Assembly (NCBI GenBank): GCA_963678675.1
Contig: OY783199.1
Span: forward strand, 1,309,501 to 1,373,500
Reading direction: 5' to 3'
DNA from: Xiphydria camelus
Lineage: Eukaryota > Arthropoda > Insecta > Hymenoptera > Xiphydriidae
DNA: 64,000 nucleotides
Each line of letters starts with the position of its first letter. Within the stretch, counting starts at the first letter, position 1. Below are positions 20,512 to 31,954 of this stretch, in pieces. Made by a program: the position numbers and the translations under genes. The notes under the pieces are model-generated. The model made no database searches. It was not told the origin of the DNA and saw only the letters and a list, made by a program, of their open reading frames with translations.

Positions 20512-23500
20512 ATGGATTGCTGTAGAGCAGGATGTCGCGGTCTTGTGTGTAAGTACCGTTACAGTGCGCTATAGCGAATAAATGGCGCGAAAATGACTCC
20601 CGTGCGACAAGTGCTTTTTAGGGATCTTTCTTACTATTTGAGGCATCGAATCTTCAAATTACTGTCACTTTTACAATTCGAAGATGCAATTTTTTTATGT
20701 GCAACATACGTCCCTCCCGAGATGATAACATTGGCCTCTCTCACTGTGGTCATGTATATCTGTATACATGAACATGGCTTGGAATCTGTATGCGGTAGCC
20801 TATATATACACACCTATACATATATACATACGTATATTTGTAAACGGTGTACCAAGAGTGGGAGACTTCCATAAACAAACAGTTATTCCAGATTCCATAC
20901 AATTCCTCCCACATATGTCCCCGACATTGCATGTATGCATTGGAAAGATATTGTAAAGCAACTACATGATAATAAATTATATATGTATTTTTGATAAACC
21001 TATTAATAAATGTACTATTTCAGTAATAAATATTATCTGATAAATATGATAAGTAGTGTATAAAAAAAATGAGAAAGAAGGCTTCAAAAAAAAATTAACA
21101 TGCCTTACTTAATTTGTGATGCATTAAACAGAAAATACTATAAATTACCACTGGAATAGAATCTAAAAAAAAGAGTATTAAAGCCCAGAGCGACTGTATG
21201 GTTCTTGTAAATTTTTCTTTTTAACATTAACTTTTCAGATAGTATGGGAAGAGACAGCCCTGGTGCTTTATTGGATATGTTGGCAGAAGTGGCGTCACAA
21301 ACGCTTCATTCTGAGAAAACTCAAACAGAATTGATTGCAACCAAGTCAAAATTGAAAATAGAGCCTGCTAAACGTAAAACGCAGGAGACGTCTTTTGATG
21401 CTACTCAACTACTTTCCATGCCAGCTACACAGTTGGTCAAGCAATTTTCCATATACTCCAGCGATGAGCTGAAAAGACAATACTCGTACACTTGCGCCCT
21501 TGTACCTGGATGTGGTCAAAGGTATACAAGTTTTGCCAGTGAAGGGAGGGCTAGGATGTCAATTAAAGCCCACCTAGCTGAACACTTGGAATATCTCAAG
21601 ACAAACGAGGAAGCTCGTGAGTATGCGGATGTTAAAATATCATCTATCAACCCACTTGAAGGATACAGTTTAGCTTCTCTTTTAACTGTAATCAATCGTT
21701 TATATTTTTCTCTTCTATTACAGATGCAACGTTCAACGCAACCTCTGTGAAATACCGAAGTCCCAAAACGAGTTTGCAGAATAAAAAGATGAGAATCCAA
21801 CAAGTTAAAAAGCCACAGGAAGCACTGAACAAGGAGAACAAGGACGTTAAGTCTGAAAAATCGACAAATTATCTGCGCAAAATATTATCGAACGAAATGA
21901 ACTTCAAAGAGTTTGAGAAGCACAGAGCACTCGCAAAGGTTGCCAAAAGCAAAGATCAGCTTATGCTGGAGGAAAAGAGGAAGCAGGATGAAATAGATCA
22001 CAGAGTTTTAGGGGATCACAGTTATTACGACCATGTAAAAACGGAGGCATCTATTGAAAATGGGACTGCGGATCTCGCGAACGTAATAAGGAATGAAATT
22101 ATAGAGGAAAACGTGAGTATAACATAATCGCGTATTAACGAGTTGTAGTACTACCTATGTGTTTTAAATTGGGAAAATGTAGACAAATAAATCACAGTCT
22201 TAATAATTTTGAATGCAAGAACGTATCAAACCCATTTTTCAAGTATATAAACATTACTCTAAGGTGTAAAGATAATTTAACACAAAGTGTGTGTACATGT
22301 TAACAAACTCTCTTCTGATACATCAACAATAGGCATGCAAATCTTATTTTATCTTCGTACGTTCTGTTTACTTTCTAAATAATTCTAAAAAAAAAGCCAT
22401 TTTTACGTTTCATTAAAAGTATATCCCAAATTTATATGCTCCTGCTTCTTATGATTTAAATCATATGATTTTGAAATTGAAGTGATACATTAAGTAGAGC
22501 TATTTACTGAAACACCTTGAAGCTCGTATTACGCCACCGTTTATTGCGACTTCTCGATTATCATTTACACAATGAATAATAAAAGATCTTTGAAACTTTG
22601 ATTGTAACAAAAATAAAAACAATAATTGGATGTTATACTCCTTGGGAAAGATCGATTACACTCTCGCACTTATTGCTACGCGCATTGTCGTTATTCGTTG
22701 GTTACATTCGAAGAACACGAGGAAAAGTGGGAAATGCGTATAATCGGCTCACAACGTCAATATCGTAATAATAGAAAACGTTGAATGCGACATAACCTAA
22801 GTTTCGGCTGCATTTACTTCTTCATCCAATTATGTAACATTTTATTCGTTTATTTTTAGATTATGCTAATGGTGGTTGAGAGTGACGGCGTGCACATGAA
22901 AGAGCTCCCGTATATCGCTCAGAACTTAACGAATCACAAGAATCAACAGGACAACGAAACCGTTTATTTACCAGGTATGTATCGCGAGATTAATCAACAC
23001 ATTTTCATCGCGTTCCTCCAAACGGCACCGTTTGAAAAGTCGGAGAAAAGGAGATTCGCATCGCTTCTGTTCACCTGTTATAGAATCAGTGTCTTGGTCG
23101 GAGCAGGGCTACTCCAGAAGCATGGAAATCGCCACGTCCGCGAAACCAAAAGGCAAAGCGAAATTCATTGGTACGAGCGCGGAGGAACGCGAAATGGCAT
23201 TGGTACTTATAGAGCGTATCAAGAAGAAAGGAAATCCAACGGGCAGCAATTTGCAGTGCCGTATTTGTGACCCGCCCCGGAGTTTCACAGCTCCCACAAC
23301 ACTGGTGTCTCATTACCGAAGTCACGCGGGAATCAAACCATACGAATGCCGCATATGTCGTGCGGTCTTCACGAGGAGGCATAGTCTGAAGTATCATATG
23401 TTGATTCATCAAAATCAGACACGTTTCACGTGCGCTGATTGCGGCAAGAAATTCAGACACCCTTCGCACTTCCGCGAGCACCGACGTCGGCATACTGGCG

Positions 23501-25395
23501 AGGCGCCGTTCGGATGCGACGACTGCGGTCAAAGGTATCGTGATTTATTCGTTACATTCCTCTTTTCTAGTATTCCGTTGTCTTTTCTTATCGTTAACTC
23601 TTCCAAACGTGCTTGTACATTTGGTGTTGTTTCATGAATTGAAACAATTGATTGGACAATGCTTTTCAAGGATTGAAACAAGCTTTTCCTTTTAATAATG
23701 GGGTAGGGGGGAGGGGATTACTTTAGAGAAAGGTTCCACTGTAGTTTATTAGTAGTACCCCACGGATTCATAAAGAGCTTCTTCTGGCGCAATTATTGCA
23801 AATCTCATTCGCGCTCTCACTACTTTCTGTGTGATCACAGATTCAAAACACGAAACACTTACAAGCGCCACTTAAAGACGCGACACGGCAAAGTTCTCAC
23901 GACTACCGGCGAGTTGCTCTGCCTTTCCGAAGAGGATTTCCAAAAAGTTCGTACAAATCGTAAGAGAAGAGTCGTCACCGTGCCGCCGGAAAACATGGCA
24001 GACGAAGACCTGATAGCTCCGGAAGCGATTATGCAGTATCAGAGTGACGACACGGAGGAGAACAGGGGCCTATCTATTGAAGAGAGTATTGCTATGAACT
24101 ACGAAACTCATTCCGAAGAAAATGACGTTAACGGAAACAGTGATGTGTGGACGACCACGGGATTGACGAACGTTATGAAGGTTGGAGAGGATTATAGCAA
24201 TTACGAGATTGGTGACGAATCTCATGAACATAAGACTGATCACATCGAGACTGAGATAGCCGTAGAGAGTAGTAACTATGAAACCGAGGAGAGTGAGATG
24301 AGCCAGCTGCAATACAACGGCCTACAAATCGATGACCAAGAAATTCACGAAGAGTCTGTCAACGCGGTCAACCTGATGGAAGACGATGAATCGCTCACCG
24401 CGGAAAATCAAATTCTATCTGGTCAAGATCTCAAGATCAATGAAAACGGCGTTTTCTACCTCGAGAATTCTCTCGCGGACAACTGCGAAGACCTCCGATA
24501 CACCGACGATGACTCGCAGAAAGACACGATTTCACAGGGGGAGTTTCAATTCCACGAAGATTTCGCTTCGTCGCAGAATTATATCAACGAACAGCTGGAC
24601 ATCTCGGGACAGAGCGACGATCAGGAAGCAGCCATTTGTGAGATTCAATCGTCTGTCCATGATGAGGTTGAGATTGGCAAGGAATCAGGGCGGTATAGTT
24701 ACAATTCCCTGGAAGATTCGTCTAAAAAACTTCAAATCGAGTATCCGGAGATAAAAGTGGAGCGCGATGACATGGTGAGCCGGTACGAAATCCACTTCGT
24801 GCCAGGGAAATCCGGCCAATATCGGGAACTTGAAAAATATCTCGACGAATTGCGAAATTGCAATAAGCGACTGCGACTCGTTAAAGATGAGCATCACTCG
24901 AGCAATTTTGAACCTTTAAAGGAAAATAATGTAGAGAGTGTTGAAGAAACAACCCCGCAACAAGAGAGCGTGAAGCAACGACAGGAAGAAGAGAAACCGT
25001 TGCAGAATAACGAGAGCACTTTACAGGACTTGGTAAATGAGAATACCATCGAATTTTCGACGAACGAAATTGCCGAAGGAAATGAGCGTATTCAATCGGA
25101 AGACAATATCGCGGAGCATCGAAAGGAATTGGAGCAATCAAACCGCGTAGCAATACAGGATAAGGAACTCGCCGATGCATTATCGCATCAGCAATCAAAA
25201 ATTCAACAGACAAAAGATCCACCGAACCTGCAATTGTCGCAGAACGGAGCATTCGCGTTGCTCAATGAGAAGCACGCACAAGCAATCAGACTCATTCAAG
25301 CTGGCAGCCAGGGTACGATTCTGCTTCTAGCCAACGACAATTTAAAAAGAAACTTATTACGAGTCGATCAGACCGGTGTTGTGTCCACGGAATGA
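20512..25395 (+). CDS. C2H2 zinc-finger protein with four fingers and long acidic C-terminus
   Basis: Exons 20512-20548, 21239-21616, 21724-22112, 22860-22974, 23084-23534 and 23841-25395 join in phase to about 974 residues. The N-terminal region (CALVPGCGQRYTSF...IKAHLAEHL) resembles an atypical Cys/His module. Four tandem C2H2 fingers follow at roughly residues 365-480: CRICDPPRSFTAPTTLVSHYRSH, two classical fingers, and CDDCGQRFKTRNTYKRHLKTRH, which is completed only by splicing exon 5 to exon 6. The rest is acidic, rich in Glu, Asp and Gln, and ends VDQTGVVSTE. It is probably a nuclear DNA-binding regulator. I do not recognise the orthologue, so no symbol is given. All junctions are GT-AG. 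Confidence 0.85.
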
Positions 25396-27425
25396 AAGTG
25401 ATGCCGTCAGCTATGAGAAGATTCGCAAATGAGTAAGTCCTTGCATTTTTCTTTGTATTCATTTCGTCGCGTTTGATACCTGAGCGCATTTGTAAAATGA
25501 AGCTATTCGATAGCTGCTCGGCGGCATTCGAAGCTATTATTAATCTCATTTATGAATCGCAGTTCTCAAATCAAAATAAATTCGGCAAATAAGCAACAAG
25601 TAATGAGGTCTTCATTGCGAAGAATTAATCAAAATATCAATCAACTTACATCCGCAGACTCCCTTCTTATATTAATGAATATTAATTGCCAATAAAGTAG
25701 TCCAAAAAGGGGAAAGTATTTCAAAACTGATTTTTGGAAGTCTTATTTTGGCGGATTACGAGAATTAGGAAGTGTGTGCGTTGGGCCATGTTTGGAATAT
25801 AAATTAAATGACGATAGATCGTATCAGCTGTAGATTTTATATTTGTATCAAGATAAAAAAAGCATACCTGATTACGAAGTAGCTGAGCTAATGTAGATGC
25901 TCAAACTAAGCCAATATAAGTGACGTCCACCATAATGAGTATAAAAATCGAAAGGATTGTTAATGTGGATCTGAAAAGAGAAAGTAAATTTGTCTTTTCA
26001 CTGATTATTACTTCACGTTTTGAGGGTGAAAGAAACAATTACCCGTTTACGACGCTTGAAAAAAGTATCTAATGTCTATTTCAAGTCTATATGGTACAAA
26101 AAGTTTATTCTGATCGCGCGACGATGGCCAGAGATTATATATTTTTAACGTTTTACATCAGGTACATCAAAAGTATTACCTGGGCTCGTTATTCATATGA
26201 AACAAACTTACTTAATCGTGTGTAGTATTGTTACTTGCATCGAGCGATTAAGTGATGACTGAATCTTAAAGCTGTTAATATCGGTCCATCGTTGTACGGT
26301 AATTGAATTATCTCATCGGCACATTACACATTAGAAACAATTCCAAAAATGTTTTGAAATTAACACAACTGAGGACTAGGATATTTTTTCCAGTCATTCA
26401 ATCAAATTAAAATTTTTTCTGTCAACTTCGCCCGAGCAGCTAGCAACAAAGTGGGTTTAAAAATGAGTACATAATAAAAATCCGCTATGATATTGCTGGT
26501 ATTTCGAAGAAAAGCTCAAAACAGTCTTCCAATTCGAGATGTGCATATAACTACTATTTGTTCTCATGTTATATGTATAATCCTAACATTTTACTTCTAC
26601 ATAAATACATATTCTCCGATCTTCCTGTTTAAGAAATGACCGCTTGGTATTGTTAACAATATTTCCGTAATCATACAAATTAATATTCGCATTGGATAAA
26701 AGAAGAGTGTAGTTTTGTTCTCTCTCGATTTTCTTGATTCATTTTTCAGTTGATTTAATAGCCGATGAACATCATGTCGTACGCTATAAATTAGCGCTCG
26801 TACTCTTTTCGTACTTTCATTAAAGAAGAAACGTGCCTTGAGATAAATAGGAAGATGTTAAATACCGAAGATATGATGAAATAAAATAGAGAACATCAGC
26901 TACACGGGGATTTAATTAATAGTCTTGTAGTTCTAGTTACTGCGCGTAAGGGTTCTTTTTCATAAGTGCTTTATGTATTACTAATGCTATATAAATGCTA
27001 TATGCTACGCGATATACATATGATTACATTACAATTATAACTCTAGCGGTAGAACAGATTACGTAAACGTCAATCATAAACTGTATTTTTATACATATTT
27101 TGTACTTATATGCAATAAATTACAAAAAAAAAGAGAGTAACATTCGTTGCAATTATATTAGAAAGCAGCGAATCTATTGAAAGATTACATTTGAGCCCAA
27201 AAACCAGTTCTGTACCAAATGAATAAAAAAATTCGTAGGATAACAATGTAAGCTGATATGTGTATCAAAGGGATGAAAACGAAATACATATAAGATATCT
27301 TTTGTATTTCTATATTACCTACTAAAGTTTATGCAATCTTACAAAACAATCATCCGTTACACCAATGCTTTCGGGTAAACAATGTAAAAAAGTTTGGAAT
27401 TCGACCATGAGGAATCGTATGTATC
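25396..27425. other. Gene-free stretch, 3' flanks of zinc-finger gene and rasp
   Basis: About 2 kb of AT-rich DNA between two convergent genes. It probably holds both 3' untranslated regions. No coding frame, RNA gene or repeat is seen beyond simple A/T tracts. Confidence 0.5.
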
Positions 27426-29643
27426 CTAATGGGTCCTTGTAGTTTCAATTATTTTGATATCCAAAGAAACTTGGCAGCAACAGTACAGGATAGACAGTAG
27501 CAATATCACAACTTTCCACGGATCTAAAAAATAATTGCATAGTCAAAGATATAACTACAGTATTTTCGATTGTAGTTTATATTGTATTTATACGTACCAT
27601 ATAACAACCGATATATAAAAATATTTCCAATTTCTTGCCCAGCAAAGAAATAGAAATTCGAAATAGCTGATATCGCGAGCAACGGGCTTGCTATCGCGCA
27701 ATTGAATCGTCTGGCGTTTCGCGGAGTCAAGTACCTCCTTTGCAAAGCGACGTACTTCCTGGAGTTTCCAATTGCTCTTGCTACATTCTCCACGGAGAGC
27801 CCCAAGAAATTAAGGAACGACCAGATGAATATGAACATCTGCATTCCGTGCCAGAGAAAAACGAATCCGAAGCATAAGAAAGATCCAAATAATTTCGTGA
27901 AAAGAGACTTCGATCTCGACACCGGTATATAAATATATCTGAAGAAGATAATAAGGAATGGTCGGTAAAGAGTACACATTTTAATACGTCAAGAGAAAAA
28001 CTTATTTACCAGAAAAAAACCCGATCAAGATATCACTACGTGTTTCAGATCATTACAGATATCTGGTAATTTGTCATCACGTACAAGTTGTTGTCTGAAT
28101 CTATATTTACCTCACGAGGAACTTGTACAATCCCGTATCGAAATGTTTCCACATATCCGAATACAAATGAATTCTACCAATGCATTTTGGAGGGGGTGGT
28201 GCCGCTATATCTTCGGCTCTGCTTATTTCGCCCGAAATTCCATAAACGACTACGTATTTATTCAGAAAATACTGACCCATACAATAGCCGTAACCGTAAA
28301 AGGCCCATGGATTCAACTCACGAACAAACTGGTGTATAATTACGTAACGATACGTGTAATTAAATGATTAGCTATACTGCAAAGAAATACGATTCCGTAC
28401 AGTTCAGGCATACGTATGATTGTAATTACCTCTGGATGAAATTGCAGAGCATTGAAATAGACAAAATGCATTGCAAGTTCAGTTACATAAATCCATAGGG
28501 TGTAACGTATGAGATTGAATAGCAACCTCGTCAGGCTTTTCAAATTCCATTGACGAAACGGTTTGTTTATCTGACAAAAAATGATTCCATGTCGAACGCT
28601 TTCAGTAAGACCAAACGCAAATTCTGAAGATACTTACACCGTCGACGAAATCTTTGTACAGAATCAAAGGTCCCAAAAATAATGTGGGGAGATACAAGCA
28701 ATAGGCCGCGTTTTGCGAAAGATCTTTCAAAAATCCAATCATGTTTTTATGCTTGTAATTGACTATGCTATCGATGCTATAGCTAATGCTCCTCAATTGA
28801 ATCCAGCAAATCGCTATAATCAACATGTAATTCTCTTCCTCTCTTAATCCCAAAACTCGTTGAACTAAGTCTTCCGAGTTCTTTGAAATATTTATCACCG
28901 CCAGGCAAGATAAATGGACTATCCACGAAATAGTTTTGCTGCGAAATGACGTCAACAGGCACGATATACACGGTTGCACCAGCATGCAGAGCATACCCAA
29001 CATGCCGACGTAATATCGCAAGAAGACTAGAGATACGGTGATGTACCAGCAACATAACAACTGAAAGTGAAAGAAAACGCAGAATTGGTACCAATCGCAC
29101 AGGAGACTTTTTACGACCTAAGATTTTATAATTATTTGTCTAAGATCTTCTTATTTTGTAGTTGAATTGTTGCTGATTAATAAGCATACTATCGATTCTA
29201 CGTAACATCCCGGCTTTGTACGTTTCATAGACATCCGAGGAATACCATACACCGTACGAATACGTATCGTACCGTCGAATTTGCGAACAGCAGTTTGATG
29301 ATCTGTCCTATGAAACAGTGAACAAAAATCCAAGGTGCGAGGCTGAACAAGAACGGAATCCAGATATTCCATTCAAAATCAGATGTGTCACGCTTTCGAC
29401 CGATCCACGACCAACCCGTACTGAAGTCATCATAAGTATCATGATTGTTAATAAAATCTGGAAAGAATAGCATCATCAAATCCTTACCCGATCTCGTGTG
29501 GTACGAGTACGCGATTATAAAGGAATGACGTACTCACAAGAACTTATCTTGTAAACGTTGTAAATCGAGTAAAACACCGCTGCTGTCCACAAGACGAAGT
29601 AAAAGCCACTTTCATATTTGTTGAGCGTGATGACACTCTTCAT
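27426..29643 (-). CDS. rasp: Hedgehog acyltransferase (Rasp/HHAT), MBOAT family
   Basis: Seven exons: 29643-29538, 29457-29273, 29060-28638, 28570-28430, 28328-28111, 27938-27598 and 27523-27426, all phase-consistent, encoding about 503 residues (HHAT family ~490-500). Rasp palmitoylates the N-terminal Cys of Hedgehog, and in flies also Spitz-type ligands, in the ER/Golgi membrane. Diagnostic stretches are AYCLYLPTLFLGPLILYKDF, CIGRIHLYSDMWKHFDTGLY and GFVFLWHGMQMFIFIWSFLN; the His of WHG (about residue 388) is the conserved MBOAT residue. Many hydrophobic segments fit a polytopic enzyme. The gene is divergent from the Rines-domain gene, with 353 bp between start codons. Confidence 0.93.
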
Positions 29644-29996
29644 TGTCGTTTAAAATTTTCCCGCTTATCACTTCGCCACCTCGCGTACAACGCTGGAACT
29701 TATCGAACTTTCGGACACGTAGAAAAAACAATGCCTGGTCGAGTAAGTAGATTCAATTATCAATCCGTCACGCGTACTAATGATATAAAGTTCAGCTTGC
29801 GCGATCAGTTTCACGTAAATAGGTAAAAGCTCTTTACGTTTTGTTGATTCGCTCAGCTTTGTCGCTTGAATTAAAAGAGGCTTTGCGCGTTAACTTGGTT
29901 AGGTTCGCATCCATTGCAGTGCTTCGAGCGTCGTCGTTTCACGTTCAAAGCGGGAAATTTGAAAAGAAAGTCTGGTTCAACGATCACGAATATTTT
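29644..29996. promoter_or_regulatory. Bidirectional promoter region, rasp / Rines-domain gene
   Basis: 353 bp separate the divergent start codons. The plus frame is open upstream of the chosen ATG (29997) from about 29841, so part of this may be coding if an upstream start is used. No TATA box is evident. Function is inferred. Confidence 0.45.
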
Positions 29997-30456
29997 ATGC
30001 TCGCGCAGGTGACGGAAGTTAAATGTAAGCGCTGTCGCAAAGTTCTCTTCTCCGAGGAAGCAACACCTCTTCTCACGGCTCACGGCGAAGTCAGAAGCGG
30101 CTTCAGACACGCGCGTTGCGGTACCGGTGCGCCGGAATGTTGCTTGTATATTGGGTTAGAAAATATTCCAGATTGGATTCGAGAAGCCGTTGATAAGGTA
30201 AAAAGCTTGTATTTGGAACAATATATATCGTGATTTCACAGCTGCGATATTTCAGGAGCACTGGATAAAAGGCAAGCTTCATTGTCCAAACTGCCACAGT
30301 AGATTAGGTTCGTTCAACTTTGTTAATCAGGCTAAATGTGACTGTGGAGACTTTCTGCTGCCACCTGTGAGGATTGTTCACTGCAAAGTAGACAGGATGT
30401 CAGACACCGGATCGAATTTGACGCTTCTGTCAGTGCCACGCATACCTCCAGCATGA
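29997..30456 (+). CDS. Rines-domain protein (RNF180-like, without RING)
   Basis: Exons 29997-30197 and 30256-30456 join in phase 0 across a 58-nt intron and encode about 133 residues. Zinc-ligand-like pairs KCKRCRK, LHCPNCHSRLGSFNF and KCDCG match the N-terminal Rines domain of the E3 ligase RNF180, which binds substrates. The RING domain and membrane anchor of RNF180 are not present: the protein ends RVDRMSDTG...RIPPA at a TGA. The ATG at 29997 follows an in-frame open stretch, so a longer N-terminus is possible. It may be a small substrate-binding or regulatory homologue; no RING exon is seen before the next gene. Confidence 0.75.
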
Positions 30457-30716
30457 CCTACGGACGGAGTAACAAACAGAACCCTTCTCATCTGTACAGA
30501 TTAGAAATAATTTTAGTAAAAATGGCGCAGTTGATCATCCATTGTAAATACTATACGGTAAAAAGAAGAGACTTTTGGAGTGTCTCCCCTTCGCTTCTTT
30601 TACACTTTGACAGTTTTGAATTTACAATATCTAATCTAAGAAAGTTGGTTATATGAACATGGGTTTGCTCAGATTTACAGAAATTAAAATAATGAATATG
30701 GGAAATCGGTTTGAGG

Positions 30717-31400
30717 TGCTTTTGATTGTAAAAATGCTGAAAGTTCTTAGGAAATTTCAAAATGGAATAAAGCTAGTGGCACCTCGTAGGCGAATATAGC
30801 AGATCTAAAAGCTTCTAGTTCTCGTATATTCCTCAAGATGGTGCCACAATTTTTTTCTCTGTTTGGAAATTTCTTTCCTTGACTAGCTTTTCCAACCCGT
30901 TCCGTAGTCCTGAAGGAAGTGTGGTTTCTGGTGTGGTCGTTCCCCGAAAGTGATCAAATAAAGTAGTTGTCAAGTGCTGAATAAAGTGAAGTAATATCGA
31001 GTATCAAAAGGCTCAGCTGACAAACCGTACGAATTGACAGAATGGGTAGCACGGTTTATGTGCTTTTGATTGTAAAAATGCTGAAAGTTCTTAGGAAATT
31101 TCAAAATGGAATAAAGCTAGTGGCACCTCGTAGGCGAATATAGCAGATCTAAAAGCTTGTGGTTCTCGTATATTCCTCAAGATGGCGCCACAATTTTTTT
31201 TCTCTGTTTTGAAGTTTCTTTCCTTGACTAGCTTTTCCAACCCGTTCCGTAGTCCTGAAGGAAGTGTGGTTTCTGATTTGTGTCGTTCCTCGAAAGTGAT
31301 CAAATAAAGTAGTTGTCAAGTGCTGAATAAAGTGAAGTAATATCGAGTACCAAAAGGCTTAGCTGACAAACCGTACGAATTGACAGAATGGGTAGCATGG
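30717..31400. repeat. Tandem duplication (~345 bp) of the leader/promoter of the ZAD gene
   Basis: Copy 1 (30717-31054) and copy 2 (31061-31400) start TGCTTTTGATTGTAAAAATG and run through TAGTGGCACCTCGTAGGCG to GACAGAATGGGTAGCA. They differ by few substitutions and small indels. Both include the ATGGGTAGC start context; only copy 2 continues into the ZAD frame. Copy 1's ATG (31042) opens a frame that reaches TAG at about 31141. Confidence 0.9.
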
Positions 31401-31954
31401 ATAAGGCCGTGATTACGGGGTTCATATGTAGGCTATGCAGCAAAATGAACAGATTTGTAATACACATTTACGGCGAGGAAGGAGAGAGGATGAAACTTGC
31501 GGAGAAGATAAATGCATACCTTCCGATTACGGTAAAGATATTTACTCTCGATTGTGTGCATAAAGTCGCCTAACAAATCACTTTTAGGGTTTGACACTCA
31601 TTTCCATCGATATACCCATATTTTAGAATGTCCTGTGTAAACTAGAGCATGTTGCAATGTTTATCAAGAAAGTTTCGATTTAGTTTTGGAATACAATCTT
31701 CTGATCAAACAACACCCTAAAAATTGTAATCATCAAGTCTAAAATGATCCTATATTTTTTTTCAGGTAAATATGAATGATCAACTGCCGAAGACAGCGTG
31801 TCTCCACTGCATCGAACGACTAGAAGCGCATCACGAATTAATGGAGCAATTCATGTTTGCAAGGAGGAGATTGACCACTGAAAATAAATCAACCCCAGTA
31901 GCATCTTCTTCTACAGCGACGAGTATGTCCGCGTCTACATTGCCTCCATATTGA
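31388..31954 (+). CDS. ZAD (zinc-finger-associated domain) protein, stand-alone
   Basis: Exons 31388-31531 and 31766-31954 join in phase 0 to 110 residues. The whole protein is one ZAD module: CRLC at residues 14-17, then GEEGERMKLAEKINAYLPITV, then NDQLPKTACLHCIERLEAHH, followed by a Ser/Thr-rich tail ending TLPPY. The four zinc Cys (CRLC, CLHC) are present. ZAD modules normally sit at the N-terminus of insect C2H2 factors and mediate dimerisation; here no C2H2 fingers follow before the stop. An open stretch near 32245-32374 (SGGDIVMAITDFISDAM) could be an alternative 3' exon. The start is the ATG in the second copy of the duplicated leader. Confidence 0.82.
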
